From NCBI GenBank assembly GCA_030789695.1, contig CM061142.1, forward strand, positions 44,563,375 to 44,627,374: a DNA stretch of 64,000 nt. The letters run 5' to 3'. The DNA is from Scilla litardierei. Taxonomy: Eukaryota > Streptophyta > Magnoliopsida > Asparagales > Asparagaceae. Below, piece by piece: positions 1 through 11,014 of the stretch. Position 1 is the stretch's first letter; the number at the start of each line of letters is the position of its first letter. The notes below the pieces were generated by a model, which made no database searches, was not told where the DNA came from, and saw nothing but the letters and a program-made list of their open reading frames with translations. Position numbers and translations under genes: made by a program.

Positions 1-162
1 CTGATGATGGATCAAAGGCTGAGCATCAGAAGAAGTAGCAGAAGAAGAATCGGCATTTTGGTTCGAGCTTGATAAGGTTTTTTCTTCTTGGCAATTGGTT
101 TCTTGGGTGCCCTAGGTCGTTTAGGAGCATTGACTTTCTCTTTTCCCTTACCCTTAGGTGCC
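1..162 (-). pseudogene. Start of a 3' ORF downstream of copia pol (broken)
   Basis: An ATG at 162 on the minus strand opens a frame with a very basic N-terminus (MAPKGKGKEK, then repeated KRPRAPKK-type clusters) that looks like a nuclear or nucleic-acid-binding tail. After a run of lysine codons near 75 the frame turns into a leucine stretch and stops. A shift of one frame there gives a serine-, asparagine- and glutamine-rich sequence that stays open to the window edge, so I infer a slip in the A-rich run. The position after pol matches the extra ORF of Sirevirus-like elements, sometimes called env-like. I see no membrane segment, so the function is unknown. Confidence 0.5.
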
Positions 163-413
163 ATGGAAACGAGAGAGAGAAACGATGCAACGAAATCGAA
201 AGAAAGGGCAGGAGAGAAGCAAACCAAGTAGAGAAGCAACGACGAAGTAGCGACGAAGCAGGGAGGAGGAGATCGACGGCAGCGACAACATGAAATCAAC
301 TCGTAAAAGGAAGAAGGCCGACGGTTTTGGAGAAGAAATCGAGCGGGAAGACGAGCGGTCGAATCGGAAGAGAGAGAGAGAGAGTCGACGTGGGGAAGTG
401 ATCGCGCATTCTC

Positions 414-714
414 GAATATAAAATTTGGGGAATGAATCTGAGCCGTTGGATCAAGGAATCGACTGCTCGGATCAAATCACTTGAACCGTCACAACAGAAG
501 ACAGTCGACTGATGAACAAAAGTCAGTCGACTGGATGAGGTGATAAACGATAAAGCTCAGAAAGATATAACAGTCGCCTGATGACTAAAATGCAGTCGCC
601 TGTGAAACAAACAGTTGACTGTAAATCAGACATCAGTCGGCTGTGCGAAAGATGCCAAATCTCAGACGGAGATAGAGTAGGGCCGTCGACTGTCGAAGGA
701 AAGACAGTCGTCTG
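414..714 (-). promoter_or_regulatory. Palindrome array plus TATA-like site before the 3' ORF
   Basis: Between pol and the 3' ORF lie several copies of CAGTCGACTG and relatives (502-511, 524-533, further copies to 705-714). They follow the pattern CAGNCGNCTG. On the minus strand they are followed by a TATA-like TTTATATTC near 414-422, a CT repeat and about 250 bases of leader before the ATG at 162. LTR promoters in this window have the same order (array, TATA, leader). I infer an internal promoter for the 3' ORF; the sequence alone does not prove it. Confidence 0.45.
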
Positions 715-982
715 TCCTGGTCCAAAAGTGCACAGTGAGATAGAATTCCAGAGAATAAGAACACTCACCCTAGGACCTATACACTAATCACAAATACATC
801 GAAAACAATGTAAAAACAATAAATCCATTGAAACAAGAATCACTCCAATTAGTCTCGAAAACTCATGAAATCAATTAAGTCACAATTTCCTTTCTTAATC
901 ACAAAATATAATAAAGCACATGAAGATAGGCAACATAATGACATGAGCTCAAAAAAGAGTTATAACATGAAAGATTGAGCTT

Positions 983-2770
983 CTAGATTTCAGATTCACC
1001 TATAATTCCCAATTCTCCACGTAACCTCACAAATGAATCTTCTTTAAGAGGTTTAGTGAAGATATCAGCAAATTGTTTTTGGGCTTCAATGTACTCTAAG
1101 ATGATGTCCTTCTTAGCTACATGATCATTTATAAAATGGTGTCTCACGTCTATGTATTTGGTACGGGAGTGGTGTACCGGATTCTTGGAAAGACAAATAG
1201 CACTTTGATTATCAACCATGATAGGGCAAGTATCACAATTGACACCATAGTCACTAAGAGTGTGTCTCGTCCAAATAACTTGTGCACATGCAAAACCCGC
1301 GACAATATATTCCGCTTCAGTCGTGGACAATGACACCGAATTCTGTTTCTTAGAAAACCAAGAAACTAAGGAATTTCCTAAGAAATGTCAAGTGCCACTA
1401 GTAGTTTTCCAGTCGGACTTGCATCCGGCAAAGTCGGCATCACTATATGAGATTAACTCATATGTGCTAGACTTAGGGTAAAGTAAACCATAATCTAGAG
1501 ATTGATTGAGATAACTAAATATTCGTTTAACCGCAATCAAGTGTGACTCCTTAGGTCTTGCTTGATATCTAGCACAAAGGCATACGAAAAACATGATATC
1601 GGGCCTACTAGCGTTTAAGTAAAGTAAGCTACCGATCATACCTCGATATAGACGAACGTCTACATCTTTTCCGCTTTCATCCTTGTGTAGATGAGTAGTA
1701 GTACTCATGGGAGTCCTTTTGCTCGAAGACGATTCCATTCCGAATCGCTTAATAAGCTCCCATGTGTACTTTGTCTAATGTATGAATGTGCCATTCTCCA
1801 TTTGTCGAATTTGCAATCCAAGGAAGTAGGTGAGCTCTCCCATGTGGCTCATCTCAAACTCATCCTTCATAGACTTGGAAAATTCTTGACAAAGATTAAA
1901 GTTAGTAGAACCGAAAATAATATCGTCTACATAAACTTGAATCAAAAGAATGTCATTTTCATAATCTTTAATGAAGAGTGTAGAATCAACTTCTCCCATT
2001 TTAAAACATAAATTCAAAAGAAAGGTCTTAAGTCGATCATACCAAGCTCTAGGAGCTTGTCTCAACCCATACAATGCTTTCTTAAGTTTGAAAACATGGT
2101 TTGAAAATTTTTCATGAATAAAACTGGGAGGTTGAGAGACATAAACTTCTTCATTGACAAACCCATTTAAAAATGCACTTTTAACATCCATTTGAAATAA
2201 TTTAAAATTCTTATGGGATGCAAAAGATAAAAGCAACCTAATAGCTTCTAATCTAGCTACGGGGACAAAAGATTCTTCGAAATCAATACCTTCCTCTTGC
2301 CGGTAGCCTTGAGCTACTAACCTTGCTTTGTTCCGTGTGATTACCTCGTTTTCATCTGTCTTGTTCTTGAAGATCCATTTGGTCCCAATGACTTGGTGAC
2401 CACTTGGAAGAGGTACGAGTTCCCAAACTTCGTTTCTCTCGAATTGCATTAGTTCTTCTTCCATTTCCACTATCCAAGAGCTATTCTCACAATCTTCTTG
2501 GATGTTCTTTGGCTCAATGGTAGAGACAAATGCGCAATGAGAGAATTCTTCAATTCTCGATCTCGTTCGAACACCCACACCAATATCTCCAATTATTTGG
2601 TTATGGGGATGATTACGAACGGTCGGATAAGCTTTGGGTATACATGTATCACTAGGAACAACTTCAACAACTTCGTTAGAAGTGTTAGTCTCAACAATAG
2701 AATCATTAATCTTAACATTATTAAGAGAATCACAAAGAATTTCTACATTATCATCATCAAAATGAGGAAT
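983..2770 (-). pseudogene. Copia pol fragment: reverse transcriptase and RNase H
   Basis: The RT part reads from about 2770 to 1775 and keeps the copia core: the KARLVAQGY region, the [12 protein letters not shown] motif and the catalytic YVDDIIFGS. RNase H follows in two blocks (1738-1388 and 1336-983), with LYRGMIGSLLYL, the DADFAGC motif, the STTEAEY motif and the C-terminal ADIFTKPL. Frame changes near 1775 and 1390 split the frame, so no complete Pol is made. The integrase-RT linker with its GVRTRSRI motif is present at about 2578, but the integrase core is missing above 2770. Confidence 0.85.
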
Positions 2771-3963
2771 GATTTTTGTATTTTTGTGATTTTATTTTTG
2801 GGATTTTTGCAAACTCACGTAAATGCGATGGAATGCAAAGATGGTCGTTGACCATTTATTTGGTTATATACAAAAGAAAGGGAAAAAAATATAGAAACTA
2901 GACATGTACTCGGTATCAGAGTTTCTACGCATCAATACTAAAGCTTCATGTGTTATCCTATTTCTCTTGAATCATACTTATTCATGAAACGTACTTAGTT
3001 ATCACTCAAATCATGCAAATAATTCATTCATTTTCATAATTAATTCATGCAAATGTTTTTGACTGTTTCGAGAATATATACTGTGGAAAAATGAACTCAT
3101 CTATGGAAAACATATTGAAAAGGTAATCTACTCAAGGAAATAACTCTATATCAATCAACTAAGATTTCAAGATAAAATCCATCATATAAATATAAAATTG
3201 AAGCATATAAGACTCAAGTAAAATGCTACGTGTGTTTGTAAAGAAAATCTCAGCAGAGTGTACATAGCTACAAAGTGCAATCATGGGAAAATCATTTCTA
3301 GTCTAAAAAGAGAAAAGAAAAGAAAGAAACGAAAAAACAAGCACACAATATGATGCATGAACACGCACATAAAAGGAAAATAAGATGAAAAATATAAAAA
3401 AATTGAATTTTTTTAGATAAATCGAAAATCCTAGAAATAAGATTAAAATGCAATTAATGTGACTAAATGGCATGGAATTGCACTCCCCAAACTTAAACTT
3501 CGCATTGTCCTCAATGTGATCATAATGGAAAAATATGAGAAACAATGATAATAATAATATGGGTAACTGGAATATGATAACATGAAATATGAATGATCCT
3601 AATGCAACTAAATGCACAAGCAATGATGCATGAGAGCGCCTTCCCCCAAGCTAAGCCAAACAATCCTGTTCATTGACTCGATCAATAAAATCACGACTTT
3701 GCTAAGCGTGATCAAGTCAAATGAATAAGAAAGTAGGCTTATTATGAAAGAAGTGCTCGATGGGTGGTGAGCAAAATGGTGAGACATCAATATAATGTGA
3801 AGAAGACCATCAATAAATCAGAGGGTATGGGGTGCATAAAATGTTGTTGCTGACATCATAGGGGTAAATCATTCTAACTAACTAAGGAAGCATTAAACAT
3901 ATATGGTCCTCTCGTTGTCGAGAGGATTCAAGATTATTGAAAGCATAAAATTTTACACTATTG
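2771..3963 (-). other. LARD1 3' non-coding tail
   Basis: No convincing gene is visible. On the minus strand it follows the ORF stop at 3964. It contains CATTGAGGACAATG (3503-3516), a palindrome with 5-bp arms and an AGGA loop, followed by the purine tract AGTTTGGGGAGTG at about 3480-3492. The same hairpin plus purine tract follows the coding part of LARD2 (40022-40060) and element B (50416-50452). The rest is AT-rich. No terminal polypurine tract or 3' LTR is seen, in line with truncation at 2770. Confidence 0.55.
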
Positions 3964-5484
3964 CTACACTACTGGATTTGTACCACCTGATTTAAACGAC
4001 AGATCCAAAATCTTCTGCTGTGCAGGTAACTATTCCAACTGCACTTTCCGTGGCTCCTCCAGATGGGTACCTCCATGAACACCAACGAACACCAGCAATG
4101 CATCCTCCAGCATTCCTATAAGGACTCCACATGTACCCTGCAGAGAATAGGATGCATCAGTTCGCTGCAAAAACTTTACCCTCATAATAAAAGTATTCCA
4201 GATAGGATCGTCTATAGAAATATACGAAATAAATAGTGATGGATGATACTTCCCTGGAAATAATTCAATATCCTCTTGTGCTGTGACAACTATCTCCCTG
4301 GTGTCCTCTCTCAGCTGCTCGGGTAACTCCGGATCATAGGTGTGGACCTCCTCATTATACAACTCCTCCTCATTACCAGACTCATCCCAGCGTAGCTCCT
4401 GATCATATGCAATAGTGTATGTGGCAGGTAGCTCCTCACTCTCCCTATCGGACGCGTACCATAGAACATCCTACTCATCAGGGTACACGTTCCAATGTAC
4501 TTCTTTCACATATGTGGAAGTGTCCTACAAAAAATATGGTGTGTCATCAGTATCCGAATCATCATCGTCATTATAAATAGGAATAGATTCAAATAAAAGA
4601 AAAGAGTGTGTAAAAGATTCTCCCTGAATGGGAGCAACAAACTCTGGTGAATGCTCCTCAGGTGGATGCTCAGCCTCAGTGGAAGGTAGTGGTGGCTGCA
4701 GAAGCTCAACTGCAGGTGGATAAGACTCTGAATCTATCTGAATGAAGATATCCTCGTCCCGAAGTGCTGCCTCCACAATGGTATGCTCTGGCTCCGCATG
4801 TGAGGCCTCCTAATCAATATGCTCTGACTCGACATGGTGCTCTTTCGCCTTTTTATCAACTATCAGTGTAGGCTCTCTTTGGAATGGTGATGCTGGCTGC
4901 TCATGTGTGTCAACTTGTGGGGATATATCATGTGGAGGAGAAGGCTCACCAGCAATCCGAAAATATAGTCTATCCCCCTTAAGACTGACATGGACGTCCT
5001 CCTCAATTGTTCCTGCAGCTGAAACATGGTTCATAACAAAATTTGCAAATCGTAGCTTAAGTGCATCACCTGCTGCAATGCTCTCTGAACAGGTGAGCCT
5101 CACTGACTCCAAGATTCCCTCCAATAAGCTCCAAAATGTGTCCTACTCTGGCAATGCACATGACTCAATTTCTGCTTCCTCCAGTGCCTCTTGTCCATCC
5201 ACTCTTCATATGCAAAGCTGTATGTAGGATGGGGGATCAACGACGGTACATTCTGGCTCTGGTAATATGACTGTCGATGCTTCTTGCCCATAAGATGATG
5301 AAGCCGAACTGATATCTTTGGAAATCCATGCAACCTTAATCATAAGGGCACTCATTTCAAGGTCCCTTTTCACCCATTCTAATTGAAGGTTGCTCTTTTC
5401 AATCTTGGCGAGCATTTCAACCTGTCATGCAAGAATCCCATTAGGAACGTATCCTCCTGTCTGATCAAAATCTGTGGTCCACAT
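3964..5484 (-). pseudogene. Conserved LARD ORF, decayed by in-frame stops
   Basis: From an ATG at 5484 to a TAG at 3964 one frame of about 507 codons is free of frameshifts but has seven internal stops (5425-5427, 5206-5208, 5143-5145, 4810-4812, 4525-4527, 4471-4473, 4030-4032). Five are TAG and two TGA, as expected from C-to-T change of CAG or CGA. The protein is acidic, with a lysine- and glutamate-rich segment near the start. Its last 110 or so residues align with the LARD2 ORF (38865-39971): ILIS/FISY, then DDxIWNxFI, a central GxLIxML core, an EE-rich stretch and a shared PVV end. I recognise no catalytic motif and cannot assign a function. Confidence 0.6.
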
Positions 5485-5675
5485 AATATCACCAATGACA
5501 CCTGATCAACACAGATAAATACCTGAAGAAAAACATCAGTGGCACAAAAGAGTATAGAAATGATAATAATGGTGATTGGGGTGAAAATTTCTTTTTGTTG
5601 ATTTTTTATTTTTCAAATTTTTTTCGTAGTCTAATCAACTTAATTGTGACAAACTGACACCAAATGGGAAACACC

Positions 5676-5693
5676 TCCCTGACAACAGTGCCA
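5676..5693 (-). other. LARD1 primer binding site (decayed tRNA-Asp type)
   Basis: On the minus strand TGGCACTGTTGTCAGGGA lies six bases after the LTR end. It differs from the LARD2 site TGGCGCCGTTGCCGGGGA at four positions, all G-to-A or C-to-T and all at CG or CHG sites. The intact form is complementary to the 3' end of plant tRNA-Asp. Confidence 0.7.
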
Positions 5694-6023
5694 AAAACTT
5701 GATCGTGTCTGGATGCACACCCAGAAAAAAATGTAGTTTTACCGCAAGCGCACGGTTAAGTGTTGAGGGGGTATCGAATTACGAGGAGGTGGTGTTGGCT
5801 CCAATCGATCTTAGGTTGGTTCGACTACGATAGTTTATTGGTGGAGATGGTTATGATATGATGTAATGGCAATGGTGATGGATGTCAGTGTCGATGATAA
5901 AGGCTGTCACAAGAAACACTCTTCACACAATAATATACAAAGAAAGAAATAAGGTAAGAGATCTAGGACCAGGGAATCCCCACGATAGATTTTCGAGTTT
6001 CAATGTGAATATGAACTCCTAAT

Positions 6024-7750
6024 TGTAGTGCCCTGGGAAGCTACTGCACATGTACTAGAGGGGGGGGGGGGGGTGAATAGTACTTTTAAATAATAGGGAG
6101 AGTTATTCCTAATTATCGTGCAATTAACAAACAACAATGCGGAATAACAACAATCAAGAAATAAAGCAAACGCAAACACAATGGTTTAATGGGTTCGGAT
6201 CCACCCAAGTCTCCCCGACTTGTTCCCGGTGATCCTACGTCCCAACCACCCGGATCCCTTCCGGATACTTGAGTTAGAAACCCTAACTCAAGATTTCCAA
6301 TATGAACACTTGCGAAAACCTCACAAGCGCAATCGACCTACAATCGATGACCGTGACTCCCACAACCCGGGATCACGCAAAACCTCTCACAACCGAGAGT
6401 ATACAATTCAAATATAACTGAAATGAAATGCTTACCAACAAAATACCTATGCCTTGAGATTTCTTACCAAATTAGGGCAAAGAGGATTTTGATGGAGGAA
6501 GAGTCACCAAACCCTAGCTTCAAGAAGATGACCAGCAATGGAAGCCTAGGGATGAGATGGATGACCTAGAATCAAGCCCTTGGCTTGGAAGGCTCACAAC
6601 CAATGAATCTCTCTTGAAGAATGAGAGTGAGGGAGAGATTCTTGAGAATGAGAGAGCTTGAAGATGAGAGTTGAAAGCTTCTCTTTGAATCAATAGAACT
6701 CTGGAAAATAGCAGCCTTGGATCCTATGAAATAACCCCTTCAGGTATTTAAAGGATCAAGAGAAAAGAGAGAGAGAAACGTCGCTTTCAAAACTCCAACG
6801 GATCTAAATCTGAAGCAGACTAGTCGGTCTAAGAAGGATCACTGACCGACTAGTTCATCAACTAGTCGGTCGGTGATTCAACATGGACCGACTAACAGCT
6901 CGATAGCCAAAAGAGTGATTTCCAGGCAACCTGAACTAGTCGGTCTAAGAAGACTTGCCAACCGACTAGTTTGCCAACTAGTCGGTCGGTGAGTGTTCTT
7001 TGACCGACTAAGAGTGAAATGCACGAAGCTGAATATAAGTTACACTAGTCGGTCAAAGAACAAATGTTGACCGACTAGTTTCACAACTAGTCGGTCGATG
7101 AATGTTCTTGGACCGACTAACTGTAAACAGTAACTCAGGCTGTACAGAGGCAAGCTCAACTAGTCGGTCTGAGAAGGATTCCTAACCGACTAGATCGCCA
7201 TCTAGTCGGTCGATGAACCTTCTTTGACCGACTAATTGATCGACATGGCTGAGCTGAAATGAGTTAGGACATCTAGTCGGTTCATGAAGAGTTACCGACC
7301 GACTAGATCGTCATCTAGTCGGTTGGTGACTCTACTTGAACCAACTAAGATGCACTAGAAGCCGAGGGAAGAAGTGATAGGCTTCGGGAAAGTTTCTAAT
7401 GGCTTCTAGGATAATCCTAGCTCTAAGATATGAGCGATATGAAGATAGACATGTAAGAATTACTCAAGGCTTAACATTCTATAAATCGAAGCAAAAAGAC
7501 TATGAATAAAACCTTAAGGAACGGTCTTTGAAAGCTTCGATCAAATCTTCATGACTTCCAAAAAGATCCAAAAGCATCAACGAAGCTTTAGGCATTGAGT
7601 ACGAGCTTTGAGAAGTCTTAAGATGTCGCTTTGAGTGTTCTCGTGAATTTGGCGACGATCTCCATAACTGCACTCACAAAATGTTAGTTCATGATATATT
7701 TATGTTTGCTCATCATCCAAAACCAAATCCGGGGAGTCCAATACTCAACA
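6024..7750 (-). repeat. Copia solo LTR, family A, in LARD1
   Basis: The unit starts TGTAGTGCCC and ends ACTCAACA on plus, so on minus it runs TGTTGAGT to GGGCACTACA, the same termini as the copia A2 LTR at 61560-63292. Length is 1,727 bp against 1,733. Both sides carry the exact 5-bp duplication CTAAT (6019-6023 and 7751-7755). No internal domain remains, so this is a solo LTR made by LTR-LTR recombination. A run of 14 G (6060-6073) lies near one end. Confidence 0.92.
6745..7349 (-). promoter_or_regulatory. U3 palindrome array and TATA box of solo LTR A1
   Basis: CTAGTCGGTC and its complement GACCGACTAG alternate about 20 times from 6820 to 7349. They form about five higher-order units of roughly 110 bp, each with the order forward, reverse, short gap, forward, reverse. 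A TATA-like TTTAAATA lies at 6745-6752 on the minus strand, about 70 bp downstream of the array. The same layout occurs in the LTR at 61560. A role as enhancer or protein-binding array is inferred. Confidence 0.6.
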
Positions 7751-8744
7751 CTAATTAGTAACTATTGGTTTAGGGTGAAATTGTCGCAACTATATTGAGA
7801 ACTAGAGCACGCTCTCGCACTACACAAGTCTATAATAACTTAAGCTAGAACATCTCCTAACGCAAGCCTAGTTTAAATTATTAGCATTAAGATCGAAATT
7901 ATAATTCAATTCTCGCTCATGTTCACTCTCGTGCAACGTGAGTTCGAGTCTAGATTATGGTGGTTCCTATTCATCTTACTGTTGTACAGGCAAATATAAT
8001 TATAGAAATATAATAAAGATGCTAGCTTTGGTCGCTCTCGCGCACCAATTCTAGGATATCTCGATTATATGTCTAAATAAAATATCTAGCTATTTCTATA
8101 GATCAAGATCTTCTCTTGAGCTCTCAAGATCTAAGCAGAAATCCCTAGCTATTTGTAGTCAATCAACCATAATCTAACCCTAAACAAGTTTAGCAACAAG
8201 GGTTTCATTAAATTTCACATATCAAACCTTAGACCCATATGATTCATCCCTTTGCCCTAGAACAAGAAGTAACCAAGCATAGCAATAATGATATAGAAAT
8301 CAATAAGAAACATTGCTTGCATATAAAAAGATATCAAATCAAAGATTCAAATAACAAATACAAAGATACTTAGCTTTCATGAAGAATCCAATACAAATAC
8401 AAGCTTTTAGAACCAAGAGGGGGCATAGTGCATGGCCTAACCTCTAAAAAGTCTCCAAGAAATAATAACAGGAACCCCTCTCAATGACGGCTACAAAGTT
8501 GTATTTATAGCTGTAAGGATCGCCTTACCCTTGCAATACTAACAACAACACACTAGAGGGGGGGGGGGGGGGGGGGTGAATAGTGTAATGGCACAAATTG
8601 TGTATTTAAAAATTAAACTTGCAAATGCGGAATTATAAATGCAAGAGGAATTTAAACACCACAAAAATCTAAACGCAAACACAAGATGTTACCCTGGTTT
8701 CCCAAACTTGGGTACGTCCAGCCACACCAATATCCACTATAATT

Positions 8745-8955
8745 CTCACACAGAGAAGTGAATACAATCTCACACAGAGATACCTCACACAGAGGATTTG
8801 GATTCTCACACAGAGAAATCCTTGCTTTCACACAGAAAGACTTTTGCTCTCACACAGAGAGACTCAAACTCTCACACAGAGAGAACTCAACCAACCCTCA
8901 CACAGAAGGTTATACTCTCACACAGAGAGTAACTAGCTCTCACACAGAAAGCTAG
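8745..8955. repeat. Short interspersed repeat, CTCACACAGAG core
   Basis: About eleven copies of TCACACAGAG or close variants occur every 15-25 bases. Several extend to the imperfect palindrome CTCTCACACAGAGAG. Related LTRs have only one or two such sites here (for example CTCTCACAACCGAGAG near 6395), so the array seems to have grown locally within this LTR. It lies downstream of the TATA box on the minus strand, so it would be transcribed. Confidence 0.7.
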
Positions 8956-9221
8956 GGTTTCAATGAAATAACAAAGTAAAACAAATAATCTTATCTATGC
9001 CTTGAGATGAACTTACTCATTAATGAATGCAAGGCATGGAAGAGGATCTCCAAGTGATGATATTTGCTAGAATTGTACTTGGATGATTTCCCTCGAGCTT
9101 GACTTCAAACATGAAGGAGATTTAGAGCTCTAAGAGGGAAATGAGAGAGTTTGAGAGTGGCTTATTTTATCTCAAAATATTTTCAATAGCATCAAGAAGT
9201 TCTTATGAACTCAGCCCTCTC

Positions 9222-9844
9222 ATATATATAGGAACCCGATATCAACTCTCAAAACCCAAGGAAACATCCAAAAACAAAAAGCTGCAACGGCTAGTTTCTG
9301 GGCAGAAACGTCACTGACAGTCGACTGAAGAACAAATGACAGTCGACTGTCGACTGTCCAATGGCTATAAAATATCCAACGGCTATAATCTGAACCTCGA
9401 CAGTCGACTGATGAAGTCGATACAGTCGACTGTAAACAGGACATGCGCCTGTAAAACCTTCATCAGGCGACTGCTGCATGGGATGGAATAAAACAGAGAG
9501 ATGCACTCTTTCTCCCAGTATGCATACAGGTGACTGAAGAACAAATGACAGTCGACTGTAAAATAGACAGACGACTGTTTATCCTTCATCAGTCGACTGC
9601 TGTAGGAGATGGAGAAAAACAGAGAGATGCAATATTCGCACTTACGCCTTTCAGACGACTGTTGACCATTTCAAGGCGAATGTAAATATACAGACGACTG
9701 TAATTTGAACATCAGTCGACTGATGCGAAAAACTCAAGTGTCAATAAAAATGTTGACTTGAGCAGTGCACCACAGTCGACTGTAGAAGGCTCGACAGGCG
9801 ACTGGAATCACACAGTCGACTGTGAATCATTCAGCAGGCGACTG
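9222..9844 (-). promoter_or_regulatory. U3 palindrome array and TATA box of solo LTR B1
   Basis: Many CAGTCGACTG, CAGGCGACTG and CAGACGACTG sites lie from 9318 to 9844, with TATATATA (minus) at 9222-9230, about 90 bp downstream. The sites fit CAGNCGNCTG. Inferred to be the LTR enhancer and core promoter. Confidence 0.6.
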
Positions 9845-10374
9845 TAGGAAAGCCAGAGAGTCCAAATGAGTCTTTGGACACGATGGGCCTAATGGGTTGG
9901 ATTCTATGATAATCCTAAGTCTCACTAAGATGGTTAAATGCATATGCATGAATGGGTAGACCATCTATCAAGGCATTACATAAATCATAGACTCAAAAAG
10001 AGAGAAAGCAATAAATGAAATATTACATGGATTACATTGCTTTCCTTAGAGTCTATGGCTTCAATCTTGATGCCTTGATGCTCCCCATCATATCCAAGCT
10101 TTGGCACTCCTTGAGTCCAAGCTTTGGCCCTTCTCTGCTTGATGTCCATCCTTGCACCAAGTGTTTAGTCTCCAAAAATGATATTCTTGAAAAGTAACTA
10201 AGAGACTAAAATAAGAGAGTCATTAGCAACAACATAATGTTGTGATCATCATCAAAATAATATTGGTATGAAACACCAATACTCAACAATAGATCCCCCG
10301 AAAACCTCAGAATTTTTTTACCAAAATACCCAAAACCCTAGTCGTAAAAAATTTTCAAAATTTTGGCCGCCGGC

Positions 10375-10509
10375 TCACTCGGTTGGGATTTCACTCGGTC
10401 GAGTGGGAATTCCTGCAGAAACTCCAAAAATCAGCATTCTGTTTCATATGGTCGCTCAGTCGAGTGAGATTCTACTCGGTCGAGTGAAATTCTCACTCGG
10501 TCGAGTGGG
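10375..10509 (-). promoter_or_regulatory. Palindrome array in the LARD1 LTR
   Basis: Repeats of CACTCGGTCGAGTG and half sites occur at about 10375-10388, 10390-10412, 10452-10466, 10470-10486 and 10495-10508. With the nested solo LTR removed, this array is roughly 90-220 bp upstream of the LARD1 TATA box. Its motif differs from the neighbouring copia arrays but is likewise CG-centred and palindromic. Confidence 0.55.
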
Positions 10510-11014
10510 ACTGATACACGAAATTCCAGCACTACTACTCAATCTTGCAGAAATTCAAGAAAATTCATCTGACCTCCGTTTTGAGTGTTCTTGGCGGTGT
10601 TGGAACCATCATGAAGTCTACTATGAGTGAAAAATATCACATTGTCAAGATGGCATCTAGAATGATAGCAGAAATCAAAACAATGTGGAGGTAGTGCGTA
10701 AATCTTTGACGTTACAGGCGTTTTAGCTTTGTTTCTTCTTCTTCTTTGCTCCAATTTTCATATATCTTTCTTCCATGTCTTTTGGTGCTTCCAACTCATA
10801 TCCAAGGATATTCTTACTGCTCTTGCATCATCAATCATGGCTTCATCTCCATATTGCACCGTATCGCTCCAATTCGCTCTAAATTCTCTGAAATCAATAT
10901 AAACGCTCCGAAAGTGAAATAGTTCCAAATATTCATCGAAAAGCGTATAAAATTGGGATATAGAGGGTGAAACATGATATGAATGTATGAGAATAAATTT
11001 GTAAAATTCATGCA

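Larger units (their letters stand above)
1..2770 (-). mobile_element. Truncated Ty1/copia (Sirevirus-like) retrotransposon, copy 1
   Basis: Read on the minus strand, this fragment holds the end of the integrase region, reverse transcriptase, RNase H, a spacer full of palindromes and the start of a 3' ORF. The order RT, RNase H, then an extra ORF downstream of pol is typical of Sirevirus-like copia elements. It parallels copia D (31386-34500), with the same protein motifs and the same spacer design. The upstream half (gag, protease, integrase core) is missing: copia sequence stops near 2770, where LARD1 begins. The 3' LTR lies outside the window. Confidence 0.85.
8512..10288 (-). repeat. Copia solo LTR, family B, in the LARD1 LTR promoter
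   Basis: It starts TGTAAGGATC and ends ACTCAACA on plus, like the LTR at 14152-15965. Flanks are ATAGC (8507-8511) and ATAGA (10289-10293), a 5-bp target duplication with one mismatch. No coding domain is present. Removing it and one flank restores TATTTATAGATCCCCC, so it landed in the TATA box of the LARD1 LTR. It has its own TATA (TATATATA, 9222-9230, minus), a 19-G run (8558-8576) and a CAGNCGNCTG array. Confidence 0.88.
2771..11014 (-). mobile_element. LARD1: decayed non-autonomous LTR element with two nested solo LTRs
   Basis: On the minus strand the order is 5' LTR (5700-11014, interrupted twice), a tRNA-Asp-type primer site, a long decayed ORF (5484-3964) with no polymerase domains, then a non-coding tail with a hairpin and purine tract near 3480-3516. 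The LTR-to-primer spacing and the ORF C-terminus match LARD2, so the two are relatives. The 3' end is lost at 2770/2771, where copia copy 1 begins. The upper LTR limit near 11014 is uncertain, because no target duplication can be checked. Confidence 0.65.
5700..11014 (-). repeat. LARD1 5' LTR, split by two solo LTRs
   Basis: The lower end (TGATCG on plus, CGATCA on minus) sits six bases from the primer site, the same spacing as in LARD2. Without the nested LTRs (6024-7750 and 8512-10288) the LTR is about 1.8 kb, close to the 1,990 bp of LARD2. A TATA box CTATAAATAC lies at 8501-8510 (minus), and 10375-10509 carries a palindrome array upstream of it. The second solo LTR inserted exactly at this TATA box. 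The upper boundary is a best guess. Confidence 0.55.

Noticed and set aside
6820..7349. Palindrome arrays as satellite DNA or a centromere repeat
   Set aside because: They are confined to the U3 part of LTRs with target duplications, have irregular spacers, and recur at the same place in another LTR.
8745..8955. Regularly spaced CACACAGAG repeats as a CRISPR-like array
   Set aside because: Repeats are only about 10 bp, spacing is uneven, and the array is inside a plant copia LTR with verified ends.
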